A stretch of 64,000 nucleotides of DNA from Flavobacteriales bacterium (GCA_018335925.1 JAGXRF010000081.1:1-64000); one strand, 5' to 3'. Positions 52,502-62,650 are shown, numbered from the stretch's first letter. Notes: a model not told the origin generated them from the letters alone. A program made the numbers and translations.

Positions 52502-53848
52502 ATGCAACTATACAACCAATTATCGGCTGAGGAAAGATTGCGTTTGATTGAAGATGCCGGTCAAAGAAGATTGACCCTTTCCTTTTACAGCTATGCCAAC
52601 ATCGAAAACCCAAAACAATTTCGTGACGATTTATTTCTTGCCTGGAATCCTTTAGATGTTTTAGGAAGAATTTATGTAGCTCACGAAGGAATAAATGCCC
52701 AACTTTCAGTACCTGCAAATTATTTTGAAGCTTTTAAGGCTACACTAGATGCTTATGATTTTATGCAAGGCATGCGATTGAATATTGCGGTAGAACAAGA
52801 CGACTTTTCATTTTTAAAACTCACCATTAAAGTCAGAAATAAAATTGTGGCAGATGGTTTGAATGACGAAACTTTTGACGTGACCAATAAAGGAGTTCAC
52901 CTAAAAGCCAATGAATTTAACCAATTATTGCAAGACCCAAATACCATAGTGGTGGATATGCGAAACCACTACGAAAGTGAAATTGGCCATTTTGTTGGTG
53001 CCATTACTCCCGATGTAGAAACATTTAGAGAGTCGTTACCCATTATTGAAAACCAATTAAAGGAGCATAAAGAGGACAAAAATTTATTGATGTATTGCAC
53101 CGGTGGGATTAGATGCGAAAAAGCAAGTGCCTACTTTAAACACAAAGGATTTAAAAACGTATTTCAATTAGAAGGTGGCATTATTGAATATGCTCGTCAG
53201 GTAAAAGCCCAAGGTTTAGAAAATAAATTTATAGGCAAAAATTTTGTTTTTGACCAACGTTTAGGGGAAAGAATTTCTGACGATATCATTTCCCAATGCC
53301 ACCAATGTGGCAAACCTTGCGATGACCACACCAATTGTGCCAACGATGGTTGTCATTTGCTGTTTATTCAATGTGAAGATTGTAAAGCAAAATATGAAAA
53401 CTGTTGCTCTGCAGAGTGCCATGAGGTAATTCACTTACCTCTAGAGGAGCAAGTGAAATTAAGAAGAGGCATTCAAATTGGAAATAAAATTTTTAGAAAA
53501 GGAAAATCGGAAAAATTGGTTTTCAAAAAATCAGGGGAGCATGTTTTGCAACATCCTATTGCTCCGGTAACCGAAACCAAAACAACAAAAATTAAAAAAC
53601 TTAGAATAGGAAAAGGAGAACACTACTATTCCAAATCGCAAGTTGGTTTGTTTATTTTAGAGAATGAATCCCTAAAAATTGGAGATACCATTATTTTTCA
53701 AGGACCAAGTACCGGAACCCAAACCCATGTAATTACACAAATGAAGGTCAATGGGACCGATGCTACTTCTGCCAAAGCTGGTGATAAAATTACCATGCCT
53801 TTGGCTTTTAAAATTAGAAGCTCTGATAAAGTTTACATACCGGTTTAA
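52502..53848 (+). CDS. trhO: tRNA U34 hydroxylase TrhO with U32-type C-terminal domain
   Basis: A 448-residue cytoplasmic protein. Its first 320 residues match TrhO (YceA), the rhodanese-fold enzyme for oxygen-dependent 5-hydroxyuridine at U34 of tRNA: an N-terminal acylphosphatase-like part with YVAHEGINAQLS, the rhodanese domain with VDMRNHYE and the active loop CTGGIRCEKA (Cys199), and a Cys-rich zinc-type region (about 266-306: CHQCGKPC, CEDCKAKYENCC). The extra C-terminus (about 363-448) reads GKGEHYYSK, GPSTGTQ, FKIRSSDKVY and is closely related to the C-terminal domain of the U32 protein encoded next. It begins an operon with that gene and a ferredoxin. Confidence 0.92.
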   Translation: MQLYNQLSAEERLRLIEDAGQRRLTLSFYSYANIENPKQFRDDLFLAWNPLDVLGRIYVAHEGINAQLSVPANYFEAFKATLDAYDFMQGMRLNIAVEQDDFSFLKLTIKVRNKIVADGLNDETFDVTNKGVHLKANEFNQLLQDPNTIVVDMRNHYESEIGHFVGAITPDVETFRESLPIIENQLKEHKEDKNLLMYCTGGIRCEKASAYFKHKGFKNVFQLEGGIIEYARQVKAQGLENKFIGKNFVFDQRLGERISDDIISQCHQCGKPCDDHTNCANDGCHLLFIQCEDCKAKYENCCSAECHEVIHLPLEEQVKLRRGIQIGNKIFRKGKSEKLVFKKSGEHVLQHPIAPVTETKTTKIKKLRIGKGEHYYSKSQVGLFILENESLKIGDTIIFQGPSTGTQTHVITQMKVNGTDATSAKAGDKITMPLAFKIRSSDKVYIPV

Positions 53849-53859
53849 TTAAGAAACTC

Positions 53860-55092
53860 ATGAAGAAAATAGAATTAATGGCTCCTGCAGGAAATTTTGA
53901 ATCCTTGCAAGCAGCTATCGACAATGGAGCAGATTCGGTTTATTTTGGAGTAGACCAATTAAATATGCGGGCTAGAGCTTCGATGAACTTTTGTATGGAA
54001 GACTTTCAAGAAATTGCAAATCGTTGTCATCCAAAAGGAATCAGAACCTATTTAACTTTAAACACCATCATTTACGACCATGACTTGAGTGTGGTAAAAA
54101 CCCTTTTGCAAAAAGCAAAAGAAGCCAACATTTCTGCCATCATTGCAAGCGATCAGGCAGTAATAGCAACAGCTAGACAATTAGGCTTAGAAGTACATAT
54201 TTCTACCCAGTTAAATGTTACAAACATTGAAACAGTAAAGTTTTATAGTTTGTTTGCAGATACGATGGTGTTGTCAAGAGAGCTAAGCTTGAGACAAGTA
54301 AAAAAAATCACAGAACAAATTGCCAAAGAAAATATTACCGGACCAAGTGGCAGATTGGTAGAAATTGAAATTTTCGGTCATGGTGCGTTATGTATGGCAG
54401 TTTCCGGCAAATGTTATTTGAGCTTACATTCGCATAATTCTTCAGCAAACAGAGGAGCCTGTAAGCAAAATTGCAGAAAAAAATACACCGTAATTGACCA
54501 AGAGACTGGTTTTGAAATTGAATTAGACAACGAATACATGATGTCTCCCAAAGACTTATGTACCATTGATTTTTTAGACCAAGTTGCAGATGCAGGAATT
54601 CAGGTTTTAAAATTAGAAGGAAGAGGAAGAGCTCCCGAATATGTGGCTACCGTTACCAAATGTTATAGAGAAGCTTTGGATAGTTTGCAAAACAACACTT
54701 ACAGCAAAGAAAAAGTACAAGGTTGGTTGGAGCAGCTAAACACTGTTTACAACCGTGGTTTTTGGAGTGGGTATTATCTCGGACAAAAATTAGGAGAATG
54801 GAGCGATCAGTCTGGCTCGCATGCCATTCAAAAAAAGGTGTATGTTGGCAAAGGAAAACATTACTTCCCTAAGACCGGAATTGCTGAATTTAGCCTGGAG
54901 GCTTACAGTGTAAAGAAAGGAGATAAAATTTTAATCACAGGTCCTACCACGGGTGTTCAGGAATTATGGATTGAAGACATGATGGTGAACGACCAGAAAA
55001 AAGAAGAAGCTACCAAAGGAGATTCTTTAACTTTAAAAATTCCTTTTCGCATACGTTTGTCTGACAAGTTATACAAAATAGTAGAAAACTAA
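53860..55092 (+). CDS. U32 family protein, TrhP-like tRNA hydroxylation factor
   Basis: A 410-residue protein of the U32 collagenase-like group. TIM-barrel start MKKIELMAPAGNFESLQAAI; the U32 signature EIFGHGALCMAVSGKCYLS carries Cys178 and Cys185, with further cysteines at 201, 205 and 234, fitting a 4Fe-4S site. The C-terminus (about 326-410: GKGKHYFPK, GPTTGVQ, FRIRLSDKLY) is shared with the TrhO encoded upstream. TrhP (YegQ) makes the same U34 mark through a prephenate-dependent route, so this is the likely role, rather than peptidase. It lies 11 nt after trhO and overlaps the ferredoxin start by one base (TAATG). Confidence 0.82.
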   Translation: MKKIELMAPAGNFESLQAAIDNGADSVYFGVDQLNMRARASMNFCMEDFQEIANRCHPKGIRTYLTLNTIIYDHDLSVVKTLLQKAKEANISAIIASDQAVIATARQLGLEVHISTQLNVTNIETVKFYSLFADTMVLSRELSLRQVKKITEQIAKENITGPSGRLVEIEIFGHGALCMAVSGKCYLSLHSHNSSANRGACKQNCRKKYTVIDQETGFEIELDNEYMMSPKDLCTIDFLDQVADAGIQVLKLEGRGRAPEYVATVTKCYREALDSLQNNTYSKEKVQGWLEQLNTVYNRGFWSGYYLGQKLGEWSDQSGSHAIQKKVYVGKGKHYFPKTGIAEFSLEAYSVKKGDKILITGPTTGVQELWIEDMMVNDQKKEEATKGDSLTLKIPFRIRLSDKLYKIVEN

Positions 55093-55322
55093 TGGTGGTA
55101 GTTACCTTACAACGCGACAAATGTATTGGTTGTAATTATTGTGTAGAGTTGGCTGCCGAATTTTTTCAAATGTCGAAAAAAGATGGCAAAACAGTTTTAC
55201 TTAACAGCCAAAACAACAAAGGTTTTCACACGCTAAAAACCCCTCGCACAGAAATTTTATACGTTTGTGAAGCAGCATCTAAAGCTTGTCCGGTTAAAAT
55301 AATTCAAGTGAAACACACTTAA
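55092..55322 (+). CDS. 4Fe-4S ferredoxin
   Basis: A 76-residue electron carrier or cluster protein. Cys11, Cys14 and Cys17 (CIGCNYC) with Cys66-Pro67 near the C-terminus (ACPVKI) bind one cluster; an additional Cys59 is present. It starts within the stop codon of the U32 gene (TAATG), so translation is coupled. It may pass electrons to, or help cluster loading of, the TrhP-like protein; that partner is inferred from the overlap alone. Confidence 0.85.
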   Translation: MVVVTLQRDKCIGCNYCVELAAEFFQMSKKDGKTVLLNSQNNKGFHTLKTPRTEILYVCEAASKACPVKIIQVKHT

Positions 55323-55371
55323 ATTAGCCCACTTTACCATTTTTGTAAAACAGTAATTAGGTTATTTATAC

Positions 55372-55379
55372 TATCTTTA
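55372..55379 (+). promoter_or_regulatory. possible -7 element of ricT
   Basis: TATCTTTA, one base from TAnnTTTG, 42 nt before the ricT ATG. TTTG at 55342-55345 is 26 nt upstream, longer than usual. A weak candidate. Confidence 0.3.
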
Positions 55380-55420
55380 CAGCACCAACGTTATTCAATA
55401 TTAATGTTTAGTAAATAGGT

Positions 55421-56623
55421 ATGGCATGTACAAATTGTTCTTCCGGAACCACCGAAAACGGCATTCCGAAAGGATGTGGAAATAAAGGCACTTGTGCCAC
55501 CGGAAGTTGTAATAAATTAACTGTTTTTGATTGGTTGGCTAACATGAGTTTGCCAACCGGTGCAAAACCATTTGATATAGTAGAAGTTCGTTTTAAAAAC
55601 GGAAGAAAGGACTTTTTTAAAATCACTGATGGCAACACGTTGCAAATGGGTGATGTGGTTGCTGTGGAGGCTTCTCCCGGACACGATATAGGAATTGTTT
55701 CCTTGAGTGGTGAATTGGTAAAAGTACAATTGAAAAAGAAGAATATCGATTACCATCAAGTTACTCTTCCTAAAATTTATAGAAAAGCAAACCAAAAAGA
55801 TTTAGATATTTGGACTGCAGCTCGTGGCAAAGAAGAGCCTGTTAGAATGAAAGCTCGTGAAATTGCCATTCAACTACATTTAGAAATGAAAATTTCAGAT
55901 GTGGAATTTCAGGGAGATGGCACCAAAGCTACTTTTTATTACACTGCTAGTGATCGGGTAGATTTTAGGCAATTGATTAAAGAATATGCTCGAGAATTTG
56001 GTGTACGAATTGAAATGAAGCAGGTTGGATTTCGACAAGAAGCATCTCGATTGGGAGGAATTGGATCATGCGGCAGAGAATTGTGTTGTTCTACCTGGTT
56101 AACCGATTTCAGAAGTGTAAATACCTCAGCAGCAAGATACCAACAATTGTCGTTAAACCCCCAAAAATTAGCCGGACAATGTGGCAAATTAAAGTGTTGT
56201 TTAAACTATGAGTTAGATACCTATTTAGATGCGTTGAAAGACATGCCTGGCATGGACACCAAAATTGCTACCGAAAAAGGAGATGCCATTTGCCAGAAAA
56301 TCGACATTTTTAAAGGCATTTTATGGTTTGCTTATAAAGATGATTTTGCTAATTGGCATGCTTTAGAGCAAGATGTGGTAAAAGAGTTGTTGGCTCAAAA
56401 TAAAGCTGGCAAGAAAGTTTCTGCGGTAGAGGATTATAAAATTGAGCAAGAAGGAAATCCACAAAAAGATTTCACCAATGCCATGGGGCAAGAAAGTATC
56501 ACCCGATTTGATGCTCCTAAAAATCCAAAAAACAGAAACCAAAATAAAAACAGGAACAGAAATAAAAAGCCACATAATGCTCCTGTTTCTAAACCAAACC
56601 ATCCAAAAAATAAAAGGGATTAA
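55421..56623 (+). CDS. ricT: PSP1 domain protein RicT (YaaT)
   Basis: A 400-residue cytoplasmic protein of the RicT/YaaT family, which in Bacillus belongs to an Fe-S complex that affects RNA processing. It has an N-terminal Cys cluster (CTNCSSG, GCGNKGTC, GSC), the PSP1 core (FDIVEVRFKNGRKDFF, VRIEMKQVGFRQEASRLGG) and two C-rich motifs (GSCGRELCCSTW, GQCGKLKCCLNYE). The last 50 residues are Asn/Lys/Arg-rich low complexity. The first gene of a ricT-gldH-PBP set; the gldH start follows its stop after one base. Confidence 0.9.
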   Translation: MACTNCSSGTTENGIPKGCGNKGTCATGSCNKLTVFDWLANMSLPTGAKPFDIVEVRFKNGRKDFFKITDGNTLQMGDVVAVEASPGHDIGIVSLSGELVKVQLKKKNIDYHQVTLPKIYRKANQKDLDIWTAARGKEEPVRMKAREIAIQLHLEMKISDVEFQGDGTKATFYYTASDRVDFRQLIKEYAREFGVRIEMKQVGFRQEASRLGGIGSCGRELCCSTWLTDFRSVNTSAARYQQLSLNPQKLAGQCGKLKCCLNYELDTYLDALKDMPGMDTKIATEKGDAICQKIDIFKGILWFAYKDDFANWHALEQDVVKELLAQNKAGKKVSAVEDYKIEQEGNPQKDFTNAMGQESITRFDAPKNPKNRNQNKNRNRNKKPHNAPVSKPNHPKNKRD

Positions 56624-56624
56624 T

Positions 56625-57107
56625 ATGTGGAGGATAGCTTCCATCTTGGTAATTGTATGCACTTTGGTTGCATGTGATAAAAATCGAATTTTTGACCAAT
56701 ACCAATCCACCAAAAACGGATGGCATCAGGATACTTTGGTTCAATTTTCTTGGAAGCAAGAATCAGCTGAGCCAGTAAACTTATATATTCAGCTTCGAAA
56801 CAATGAAAAATATGCTTTTAACAACCTATTTGTAATAGCCAAATTAAAATTTCCAAACCAAAAAGTATTGGTGGATACTTTGGAGTATACCATGGCAAAT
56901 CCGGATGGTAAATTTATTGACCAAGGTTTTTCTTCCATAGTAACCAATCAGTTATACTACAAAGAAAAATTAACCTTGGAAAAAGGTGACTACACCATTA
57001 CATTAGAACAAGCCAACCGAAAAAATGGTTCCGTAAAACCATTAGAAGTATTAGAAGGTGTTACCGATGTTGGCTTTAGAGTAGAAAAAGTAGATCTAAA
57101 AAAATAA
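56625..57107 (+). CDS. gldH: gliding motility lipoprotein GldH
   Basis: A 160-residue lipoprotein with lipobox LVAC (Cys18) and the GldH pattern NRIFDQYQSTKNGWHQD, FSWKQ, YIQLRNNEKYAFNNLFVIAKLKFP, GFRVEKVD. GldH is one of the lipoproteins required for gliding in Flavobacterium and is anchored in the envelope. Its ATG comes one base after the ricT stop; a longer in-frame form was rejected because it lies within ricT. The presence of sprE and gldH in the window supports a gliding or at least T9SS-bearing organism. Confidence 0.9.
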   Translation: MWRIASILVIVCTLVACDKNRIFDQYQSTKNGWHQDTLVQFSWKQESAEPVNLYIQLRNNEKYAFNNLFVIAKLKFPNQKVLVDTLEYTMANPDGKFIDQGFSSIVTNQLYYKEKLTLEKGDYTITLEQANRKNGSVKPLEVLEGVTDVGFRVEKVDLKK

Positions 57108-57129
57108 AACAACCCTTAGTTAACAATTC

Positions 57130-59400
57130 ATGGCAAGTAATCCGGTTCAATTAAGTCAAAATATCCGAAGATTTTGGAAACTCTTTGGAGGTGTTGTTGC
57201 TCTATTTGCCCTTTATTTTATTTTAACCTCCATTGGTTTGTTGGGAGAAATGCCTTCGTTTGAAGAATTAGAAAATCCTGACAGCAATTTAGCAACAGAA
57301 ATATATAGTTCAGACGATGTGTTGCTAGGTAAATTTTACCGAGAAAACCGAAGTCCAATTCAATACCAAGATTTACCACAGCATTTGGTAGATGCATTGA
57401 TTGCTACAGAAGACGAACGTTTTAGAGAACATTCCGGAATTGATGCTCGTGGTACCTTACGAGCCTTGAAAGGAATGGGAAAAGATGGCGGAGCAAGTAC
57501 CCTAACCCAACAGTTGGCTAAATTGTTATTTCACGGAGAAGGTTCGCGAAACATTGTGGTACGTATCCACCAAAAAGTAAAAGAGTGGATCATTGCAGTA
57601 AGGTTAGAACGTCATTACACCAAAAACGAAATCATTGCAATGTATTTAAATCGAGCAGATTTTGTGAACCATGCCGTTGGAATTCGTTCTGCTGCAAGAG
57701 TATATTTTTCGAAAGAACCGAAAGATTTAGCCATTGAAGAAGCAGCCTTATTGGTAGGAATGCTAAAAAATCCTTCCTATTTTAACCCAAACAGAGCTAG
57801 TAGATACGAGTTAGTTTTTAACCGTAGAAACACCGTTTTTCAGCAAATGGTTCGAAATAAATATTTAGAGAAAGAAACTGCAGAACAATTATCCAAACTT
57901 CCCATCAAATTAAACTTTAAATACGAAGACCACAACGAAGGAACGGCTACTTATTTTAGAGAATATCTAAGAGACTACATGAAAAAATGGGCAGAAACCC
58001 ATTTCAAGCCTAATGGTGAAAAATACAATATTTATGGTGATGGTTTAAAAATTTACACAACCATCGATTCTCGTATGCAACAATATGCAGAAGAAGCGGT
58101 TGAAGAGCACGTTAAAAACCTACAAAAACAATTCTTTGCATCTAAAAAAGGGCAAAAAAATGCTCCTTTTGTCAATATCAACCAAGGTCAAATAGATGCC
58201 ATTATGACCAGATCGATGAAAAATTCAGTTCGATGGCAACAAATGATTTCCGAAGGAAAATCGGAAGAGGAAGTCACCAAATCATTCACCATCCCAACGG
58301 AAATGAGAATTTTTACATGGAAAGGGGAAAGAGATACGGTAATGACTCCTATGGATTCTATCCGTTATTACAAACACTTTATCAATGCTGGTTTGGTTTC
58401 TATAGAGCCACAAACCGGACATGTAAAAGCTTGGGTGGGAGGCATCAACTTTAAGCATTTTAAATACGATCATGCAGGAAAAGCAAAGCGTCAGGTAGGA
58501 TCATCGTTTAAACCTTTTGTGTATGCAACTGCCATTGAACAACTAAATATGTCGCCTTGCGACACCATTCGTGATGCTCCTTTTACCATTCCAAGAGGTC
58601 GTCATAACGTAGGAACCAACTGGACTCCGAAAAACTCTGACGGAAAATATAGAGGTTTGGTTACTTTAAAATCTGCTTTAGCAGCATCTTTAAATACTGT
58701 ATCGGCAAGGCTAATTGATAAAGTTGGGCCAAAAGCTGTAATTGATTTAACACATCGATTAGGAGTAACCACCAATATTCCCGAGCAACCTGCTATTTGT
58801 TTAGGTGCTGTAGAAATTACGGTGGAAGAAATGGTTGCTGCGTTTAGCACCTTTGCCAATCAAGGTATTTATACCAAGCCACAATTTATTACCAGAATTG
58901 AAGATAAAAACGGCAACATCATCTATGAAGCGATTCCAGAATCGCAAGATGTAATGAGCCAAGATGTGGCTTATGCTACCCTAAAATTAATGGAAGGAGT
59001 AACCGAAGACGGAACCAGTAAAAGGCTTCGTTGGGGAGGCGGTGGCGTTGCTAACTATCCGTATAAATTCACCAATGCTATAGCCGGAAAAACAGGAACT
59101 ACCCAAAACAATTCCGATGGTTGGTTTATGGGAATTGTACCTAATTTAGCTACTGGTGTTTGGGCTGGTTGTGAAGATAGGTCTGTTCACTTTAGGGATA
59201 CTGCCAGAGGACAAGGAGCTACCATGGCATTGCCAATTTGGGGACTCTTTATGCACAAATGCTACCAAAATAAAGAATTACAAATTTCGCAAGAAGACTT
59301 TTTACAACCAAAAGATATTGCTATTCGGGTTGATTGTAATATTTTTCAACGGGATACCACCCAGTTTGACCAAAATTTTTCAGAGTTTAATTTTTACTAA
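57130..59400 (+). CDS. class A penicillin-binding protein (PBP1a-type)
   Basis: A 756-residue bifunctional peptidoglycan synthase with an N-terminal membrane anchor (about residues 18-38). Transglycosylase domain: [12 protein letters not shown] with catalytic Glu94, [12 protein letters not shown], and [12 protein letters not shown]. Transpeptidase domain: SSFK (Ser458, Lys461), SLN motif in AASLNTVSA, and KTGT at 654-657 ([17 protein letters not shown]). Length is normal for this class. It follows gldH by 22 nt and ends at a UUCG terminator. Confidence 0.95.
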   Translation: MASNPVQLSQNIRRFWKLFGGVVALFALYFILTSIGLLGEMPSFEELENPDSNLATEIYSSDDVLLGKFYRENRSPIQYQDLPQHLVDALIATEDERFREHSGIDARGTLRALKGMGKDGGASTLTQQLAKLLFHGEGSRNIVVRIHQKVKEWIIAVRLERHYTKNEIIAMYLNRADFVNHAVGIRSAARVYFSKEPKDLAIEEAALLVGMLKNPSYFNPNRASRYELVFNRRNTVFQQMVRNKYLEKETAEQLSKLPIKLNFKYEDHNEGTATYFREYLRDYMKKWAETHFKPNGEKYNIYGDGLKIYTTIDSRMQQYAEEAVEEHVKNLQKQFFASKKGQKNAPFVNINQGQIDAIMTRSMKNSVRWQQMISEGKSEEEVTKSFTIPTEMRIFTWKGERDTVMTPMDSIRYYKHFINAGLVSIEPQTGHVKAWVGGINFKHFKYDHAGKAKRQVGSSFKPFVYATAIEQLNMSPCDTIRDAPFTIPRGRHNVGTNWTPKNSDGKYRGLVTLKSALAASLNTVSARLIDKVGPKAVIDLTHRLGVTTNIPEQPAICLGAVEITVEEMVAAFSTFANQGIYTKPQFITRIEDKNGNIIYEAIPESQDVMSQDVAYATLKLMEGVTEDGTSKRLRWGGGGVANYPYKFTNAIAGKTGTTQNNSDGWFMGIVPNLATGVWAGCEDRSVHFRDTARGQGATMALPIWGLFMHKCYQNKELQISQEDFLQPKDIAIRVDCNIFQRDTTQFDQNFSEFNFY

Positions 59401-59404
59401 ATAC

Positions 59405-59425
59405 ACTGCCTTCGGGCAGTTTTTT
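59405..59425 (+). terminator. terminator of ricT-gldH-PBP
   Basis: ACTGCC (59405-59410), TTCG, GGCAGT (59415-59420), then TTTTT. The perfect stem with a UUCG loop begins 4 nt after the PBP stop. Confidence 0.93.
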
Positions 59426-59488
59426 ATTATTTTTTACTTCAAACTTTTCTTTCGAAATTATTACCTTTACCTCAAACATCAAATAACT

Positions 59489-60187
59489 ATGATTAATCGA
59501 AAAGTTGCCAATGTACAAGAAGCTTTAAAAGGAATTGAAAGTGGAATGACCATCATGTTGGGTGGTTTTGGACTTTGCGGAATTCCGGAAAACTCCATTG
59601 CCGAGTTGGTAAAAATGGGAGTCACCAATCTAACTTGTATTTCCAATAATGCCGGAGTAGACGATTTTGGTTTAGGGTTGTTGTTGCAGAAACGTCAAAT
59701 AAAAAAAATGATTTCGTCATACGTAGGTGAAAATGCCGAATTTGAGCGTCAGATGCTTTCCGGAGAATTAGAAGTAGAGTTAACTCCACAAGGAACATTA
59801 GCCGAAAAATGCCGTGCAGCACAAGCAGGCATTCCAGCTTTTTTCACTCCAGCAGGTTACGGAACAGAAGTAGCAGAAGGCAAAGAAGTTCGTGAATTTA
59901 ACGGAAAAATGCATGTGTTAGAACATGCTTACCAAGCAGATTTTTCAATAGTTAAAGCATGGAAAGGAGACGAAGCAGGAAACCTAATATTTAAAGGAAC
60001 CGCTCGAAATTTTAATGCACCAATGGCTGGAGCAGCAAAAATTACTATCGCTGAGGTGGAAGAATTAGTACCAGCAGGATCTTTAGATCCTAATCAAATA
60101 CATATTCCCGGTATTATGGTGAATAGAATTTTTCAAGGTGAGAAATTTGAGAAAAGGATTGAACAAAGAACGGTGAGAAAAAAGTAA
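59489..60187 (+). CDS. scoA: 3-oxoacid CoA-transferase subunit A
   Basis: A 232-residue cytoplasmic subunit of succinyl-CoA:3-ketoacid CoA transferase, used in ketone body or acetoacetate metabolism. The CoA-transferase motif [11 protein letters not shown] and [13 protein letters not shown] are typical of subunit A. ATG at 59489 follows a weak -7-like TACCTTTA (59462-59469). The longer in-frame extension runs back into the PBP gene and is rejected. Confidence 0.95.
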   Translation: MINRKVANVQEALKGIESGMTIMLGGFGLCGIPENSIAELVKMGVTNLTCISNNAGVDDFGLGLLLQKRQIKKMISSYVGENAEFERQMLSGELEVELTPQGTLAEKCRAAQAGIPAFFTPAGYGTEVAEGKEVREFNGKMHVLEHAYQADFSIVKAWKGDEAGNLIFKGTARNFNAPMAGAAKITIAEVEELVPAGSLDPNQIHIPGIMVNRIFQGEKFEKRIEQRTVRKK

Positions 60188-60278
60188 TTTGAAAATTCAA
60201 AAATGTAAAACAGTTCAAAAGATAGTTTCAAAAATCATTTCATCAACAAAAAAATACAATCATTTTCAATTACATATC

Positions 60279-60935
60279 ATGGCTCTAGATAAAAATCAAA
60301 TTGCTAAACGAATTGCTAAAGAAGTAAAAGATGGATATTATGTGAACTTAGGGATTGGTATTCCTACTTTGGTTGCCAATTTTGTGAGAGAGGATATTTC
60401 GGTTGAGTTTCAAAGTGAAAATGGAGTTTTGGGAATGGGTCCTTTTCCATATGAAGGAGAAGAAGATGCGGATATTATCAATGCAGGTAAACAAACCATC
60501 ACAACCTTACCTGGAGCTAGTTTTTTTGACTCTGCGTTTAGTTTTGGAATGATCAGAAGCAAAAAAGTAGATTTAACCATTTTAGGTGCCATGGAAGTTT
60601 CTGAAAATGGGGACATTGCCAATTGGAAAATTCCGGGAAAAATGGTGAAAGGAATGGGTGGAGCAATGGATTTAGTAGCTTCGGCAGATAATATTATTGT
60701 TGCCATGATGCACGTTAACAAAGCAGGTGAATCGAAAGTTTTAAAAAAATGTACCTTGCCTTTAACCGGAGTTGGTTGTGTGAAAAAAATAGTCACAGAA
60801 TTAGCGGTACTAGAAGTTACTCCAATTGGTTTTAAATTATTAGAACGTGCACCAGGAGTCAGCGTAGAAGAAATCCAAAAAGCTACAGAAGGGACTTTAA
60901 TTATTGAAGGTGAAATTCCGGAAATGCAGTTTTAA
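60279..60935 (+). CDS. scoB: 3-oxoacid CoA-transferase subunit B
   Basis: A 218-residue partner of subunit A. The catalytic Glu is in SENGVLGMGP, and GIGIPTLVANFV plus GGAMDLVASA are typical of subunit B. ATG at 60279 gives the normal start. A 91-nt AT-rich gap separates it from subunit A, larger than usual; no gene or clear signal is seen there. Confidence 0.95.
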   Translation: MALDKNQIAKRIAKEVKDGYYVNLGIGIPTLVANFVREDISVEFQSENGVLGMGPFPYEGEEDADIINAGKQTITTLPGASFFDSAFSFGMIRSKKVDLTILGAMEVSENGDIANWKIPGKMVKGMGGAMDLVASADNIIVAMMHVNKAGESKVLKKCTLPLTGVGCVKKIVTELAVLEVTPIGFKLLERAPGVSVEEIQKATEGTLIIEGEIPEMQF

Positions 60936-60970
60936 AAAGTATTATTCCTAAAAATTTAGTCAACAAAAAA

Positions 60971-62650
60971 TTACGGAATAGCTTGCAACAACTTTTGGGT
61001 ATAGGGGTGTTGAGGTTGTTCGTACAAAGCATCTGCTTCGTTGTATTCTACAATTTTTCCTTGTTGCATTACCGCAACGTGATCACTCATGTATTTTACC
61101 ACTTGTAAATCGTGTGAAATAAATAAGTACGTAAACTGATAATCGTCTTTTAAATCGTTCAATAAATTCAACACTTGGGCTTGTACCGAAATATCTAAAG
61201 CCGAAACCGATTCGTCACACACCACTAGTTTTGGTTGCAAAGCAATAGACCTAGCAATCCCAATCCGTTGACGTTGCCCACCTGAAAATTCATGTGGATA
61301 ACGATTAAAATGCTCTGCTTGCAAGCCAACTTTTTGTAAAAGTTCTATCACAAAATCTTTTCGCTCTTGCGTATTGCTTAAAATTCCGTGTACTTGCATA
61401 GGCTCTAAAATAGCCTTTCCAACCGTTAATTTTGGATTAAGAGATGCAAATGGATCTTGAAAAATTACTTGAATTTGTTTTCTTAATTGTCTAAAGGCAT
61501 CGTTGCTAAGATGGGTAATATCTGTCCCTTGGTAAAAAATAGCTCCCTTTTGAGGTTGGTCTAATTTTAAAATTAAATTTCCTAGGGTAGATTTTCCACA
61601 ACCTGACTCCCCTACTAATCCGAGAGTTTCCCCTTCATATATTTTTAAAGAAACATCATTTACTGCTTGGTATGCTTGTTTTTTACCAAAAAAACCAACC
61701 TGACTCCAATATGTTTTTTCTACGTTTTTAATCTCCAATAAAGGAGTTTGCTGTTCCATCGCTTGCAATCTTTCTTTTCTTTCCTCTTTGCTGATGGCAA
61801 CTTTTAATGGTGTATTGTTTAAAAAATCTTGAATAGTTGGCAGTCTTTTTAAGCGTTCATTCGGATTGGGTTTAGAGGCCAACAAGGCTTTGGTATAGAT
61901 TTCTTTTGGATGTTGAAAAACTTGTTGTGTAACCCCTTGTTCCACAATTTTCCCGTGTTGCATTATCAAAACTCGATCAGAAAAATTTGCTACCAACGAT
62001 AAATCATGAGAAATAAAAACAATGCTCATTCCCATTTTATTTTTAATTTCAACCAATAGGTCAAGAATTTCTCTTTGAACGGTAACATCTAGTGCAGTGG
62101 TAGGCTCATCTGCAATTAGAATTTTAGGTTCGCAAGCAATTGCCATAGCAATCACCACACGTTGTTTTTGTCCTCCAGAAATTTGATGTGGGTAGCTTTG
62201 GTAAATTCGTTCCGGGTAGTGCAATTTTACTTGTTCTAATAGCTGCAGTACTTTGTTTTTGATTTCCGTTTTAGCTAATTGGGTGTGCTGTGCTAAAACT
62301 TCTTCTATTTGCCTACCACAAGTCATCGATGGATTTAAGGCACTCATTGGCTCTTGAAAAACCATTCCGATGTGCTTACCTCTTAGCTGTTGCCATTCTT
62401 TTTCTGTTTGGGCATAAAGGTCAATTCCTTCTAATAAGATTTTACCTTGAGTAATTCTCGCATTTTTGGCAGGAAGCAAACCAGCAATAGCAAAACATCC
62501 GACAGATTTTCCGGAGCCTGACTCTCCAACTATGCCCAAAATTTCATTTGAAAATAATTCCCAATTAATTTCGTGTAATACAGTTCGGTATTGGTTTTCT
62601 GAACCAAAACCAATGCTTAGATTTTGTATTTGTAGGATTGGTTGCCTCAT
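60971..62650 (-). CDS. ABC transporter, two fused ATP-binding domains
   Basis: A 559-residue cytoplasmic ATPase made of two nucleotide-binding domains, as in YejF/GsiA (oligopeptide-type importers). First domain: Walker A GESGSGKS, signature SGGQKQR, Walker B LIADEPTTALD. Second domain: GESGCGKS, SGGQRQR, LVVCDESVSALD. The linker ending in LEIKNVEKTYWSQ carries a basic KEERKERLQ stretch. The ATG at 62650 overlaps the upstream gene's stop (ATGA), so it is translated after the T9SS cargo gene. No permease or binding protein is in view. Confidence 0.9.
   Translation of the reverse strand: MRQPILQIQNLSIGFGSENQYRTVLHEINWELFSNEILGIVGESGSGKSVGCFAIAGLLPAKNARITQGKILLEGIDLYAQTEKEWQQLRGKHIGMVFQEPMSALNPSMTCGRQIEEVLAQHTQLAKTEIKNKVLQLLEQVKLHYPERIYQSYPHQISGGQKQRVVIAMAIACEPKILIADEPTTALDVTVQREILDLLVEIKNKMGMSIVFISHDLSLVANFSDRVLIMQHGKIVEQGVTQQVFQHPKEIYTKALLASKPNPNERLKRLPTIQDFLNNTPLKVAISKEERKERLQAMEQQTPLLEIKNVEKTYWSQVGFFGKKQAYQAVNDVSLKIYEGETLGLVGESGCGKSTLGNLILKLDQPQKGAIFYQGTDITHLSNDAFRQLRKQIQVIFQDPFASLNPKLTVGKAILEPMQVHGILSNTQERKDFVIELLQKVGLQAEHFNRYPHEFSGGQRQRIGIARSIALQPKLVVCDESVSALDISVQAQVLNLLNDLKDDYQFTYLFISHDLQVVKYMSDHVAVMQQGKIVEYNEADALYEQPQHPYTQKLLQAIP

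Noticed and set aside
60188..60278. Small gene between scoA and scoB
   Set aside because: The open frame here is only an upstream extension of scoB, AT-rich and without a plausible product.
60410..60796. 128-residue ORF antisense to scoB
   Set aside because: No motif; scoB is certain on the other strand.
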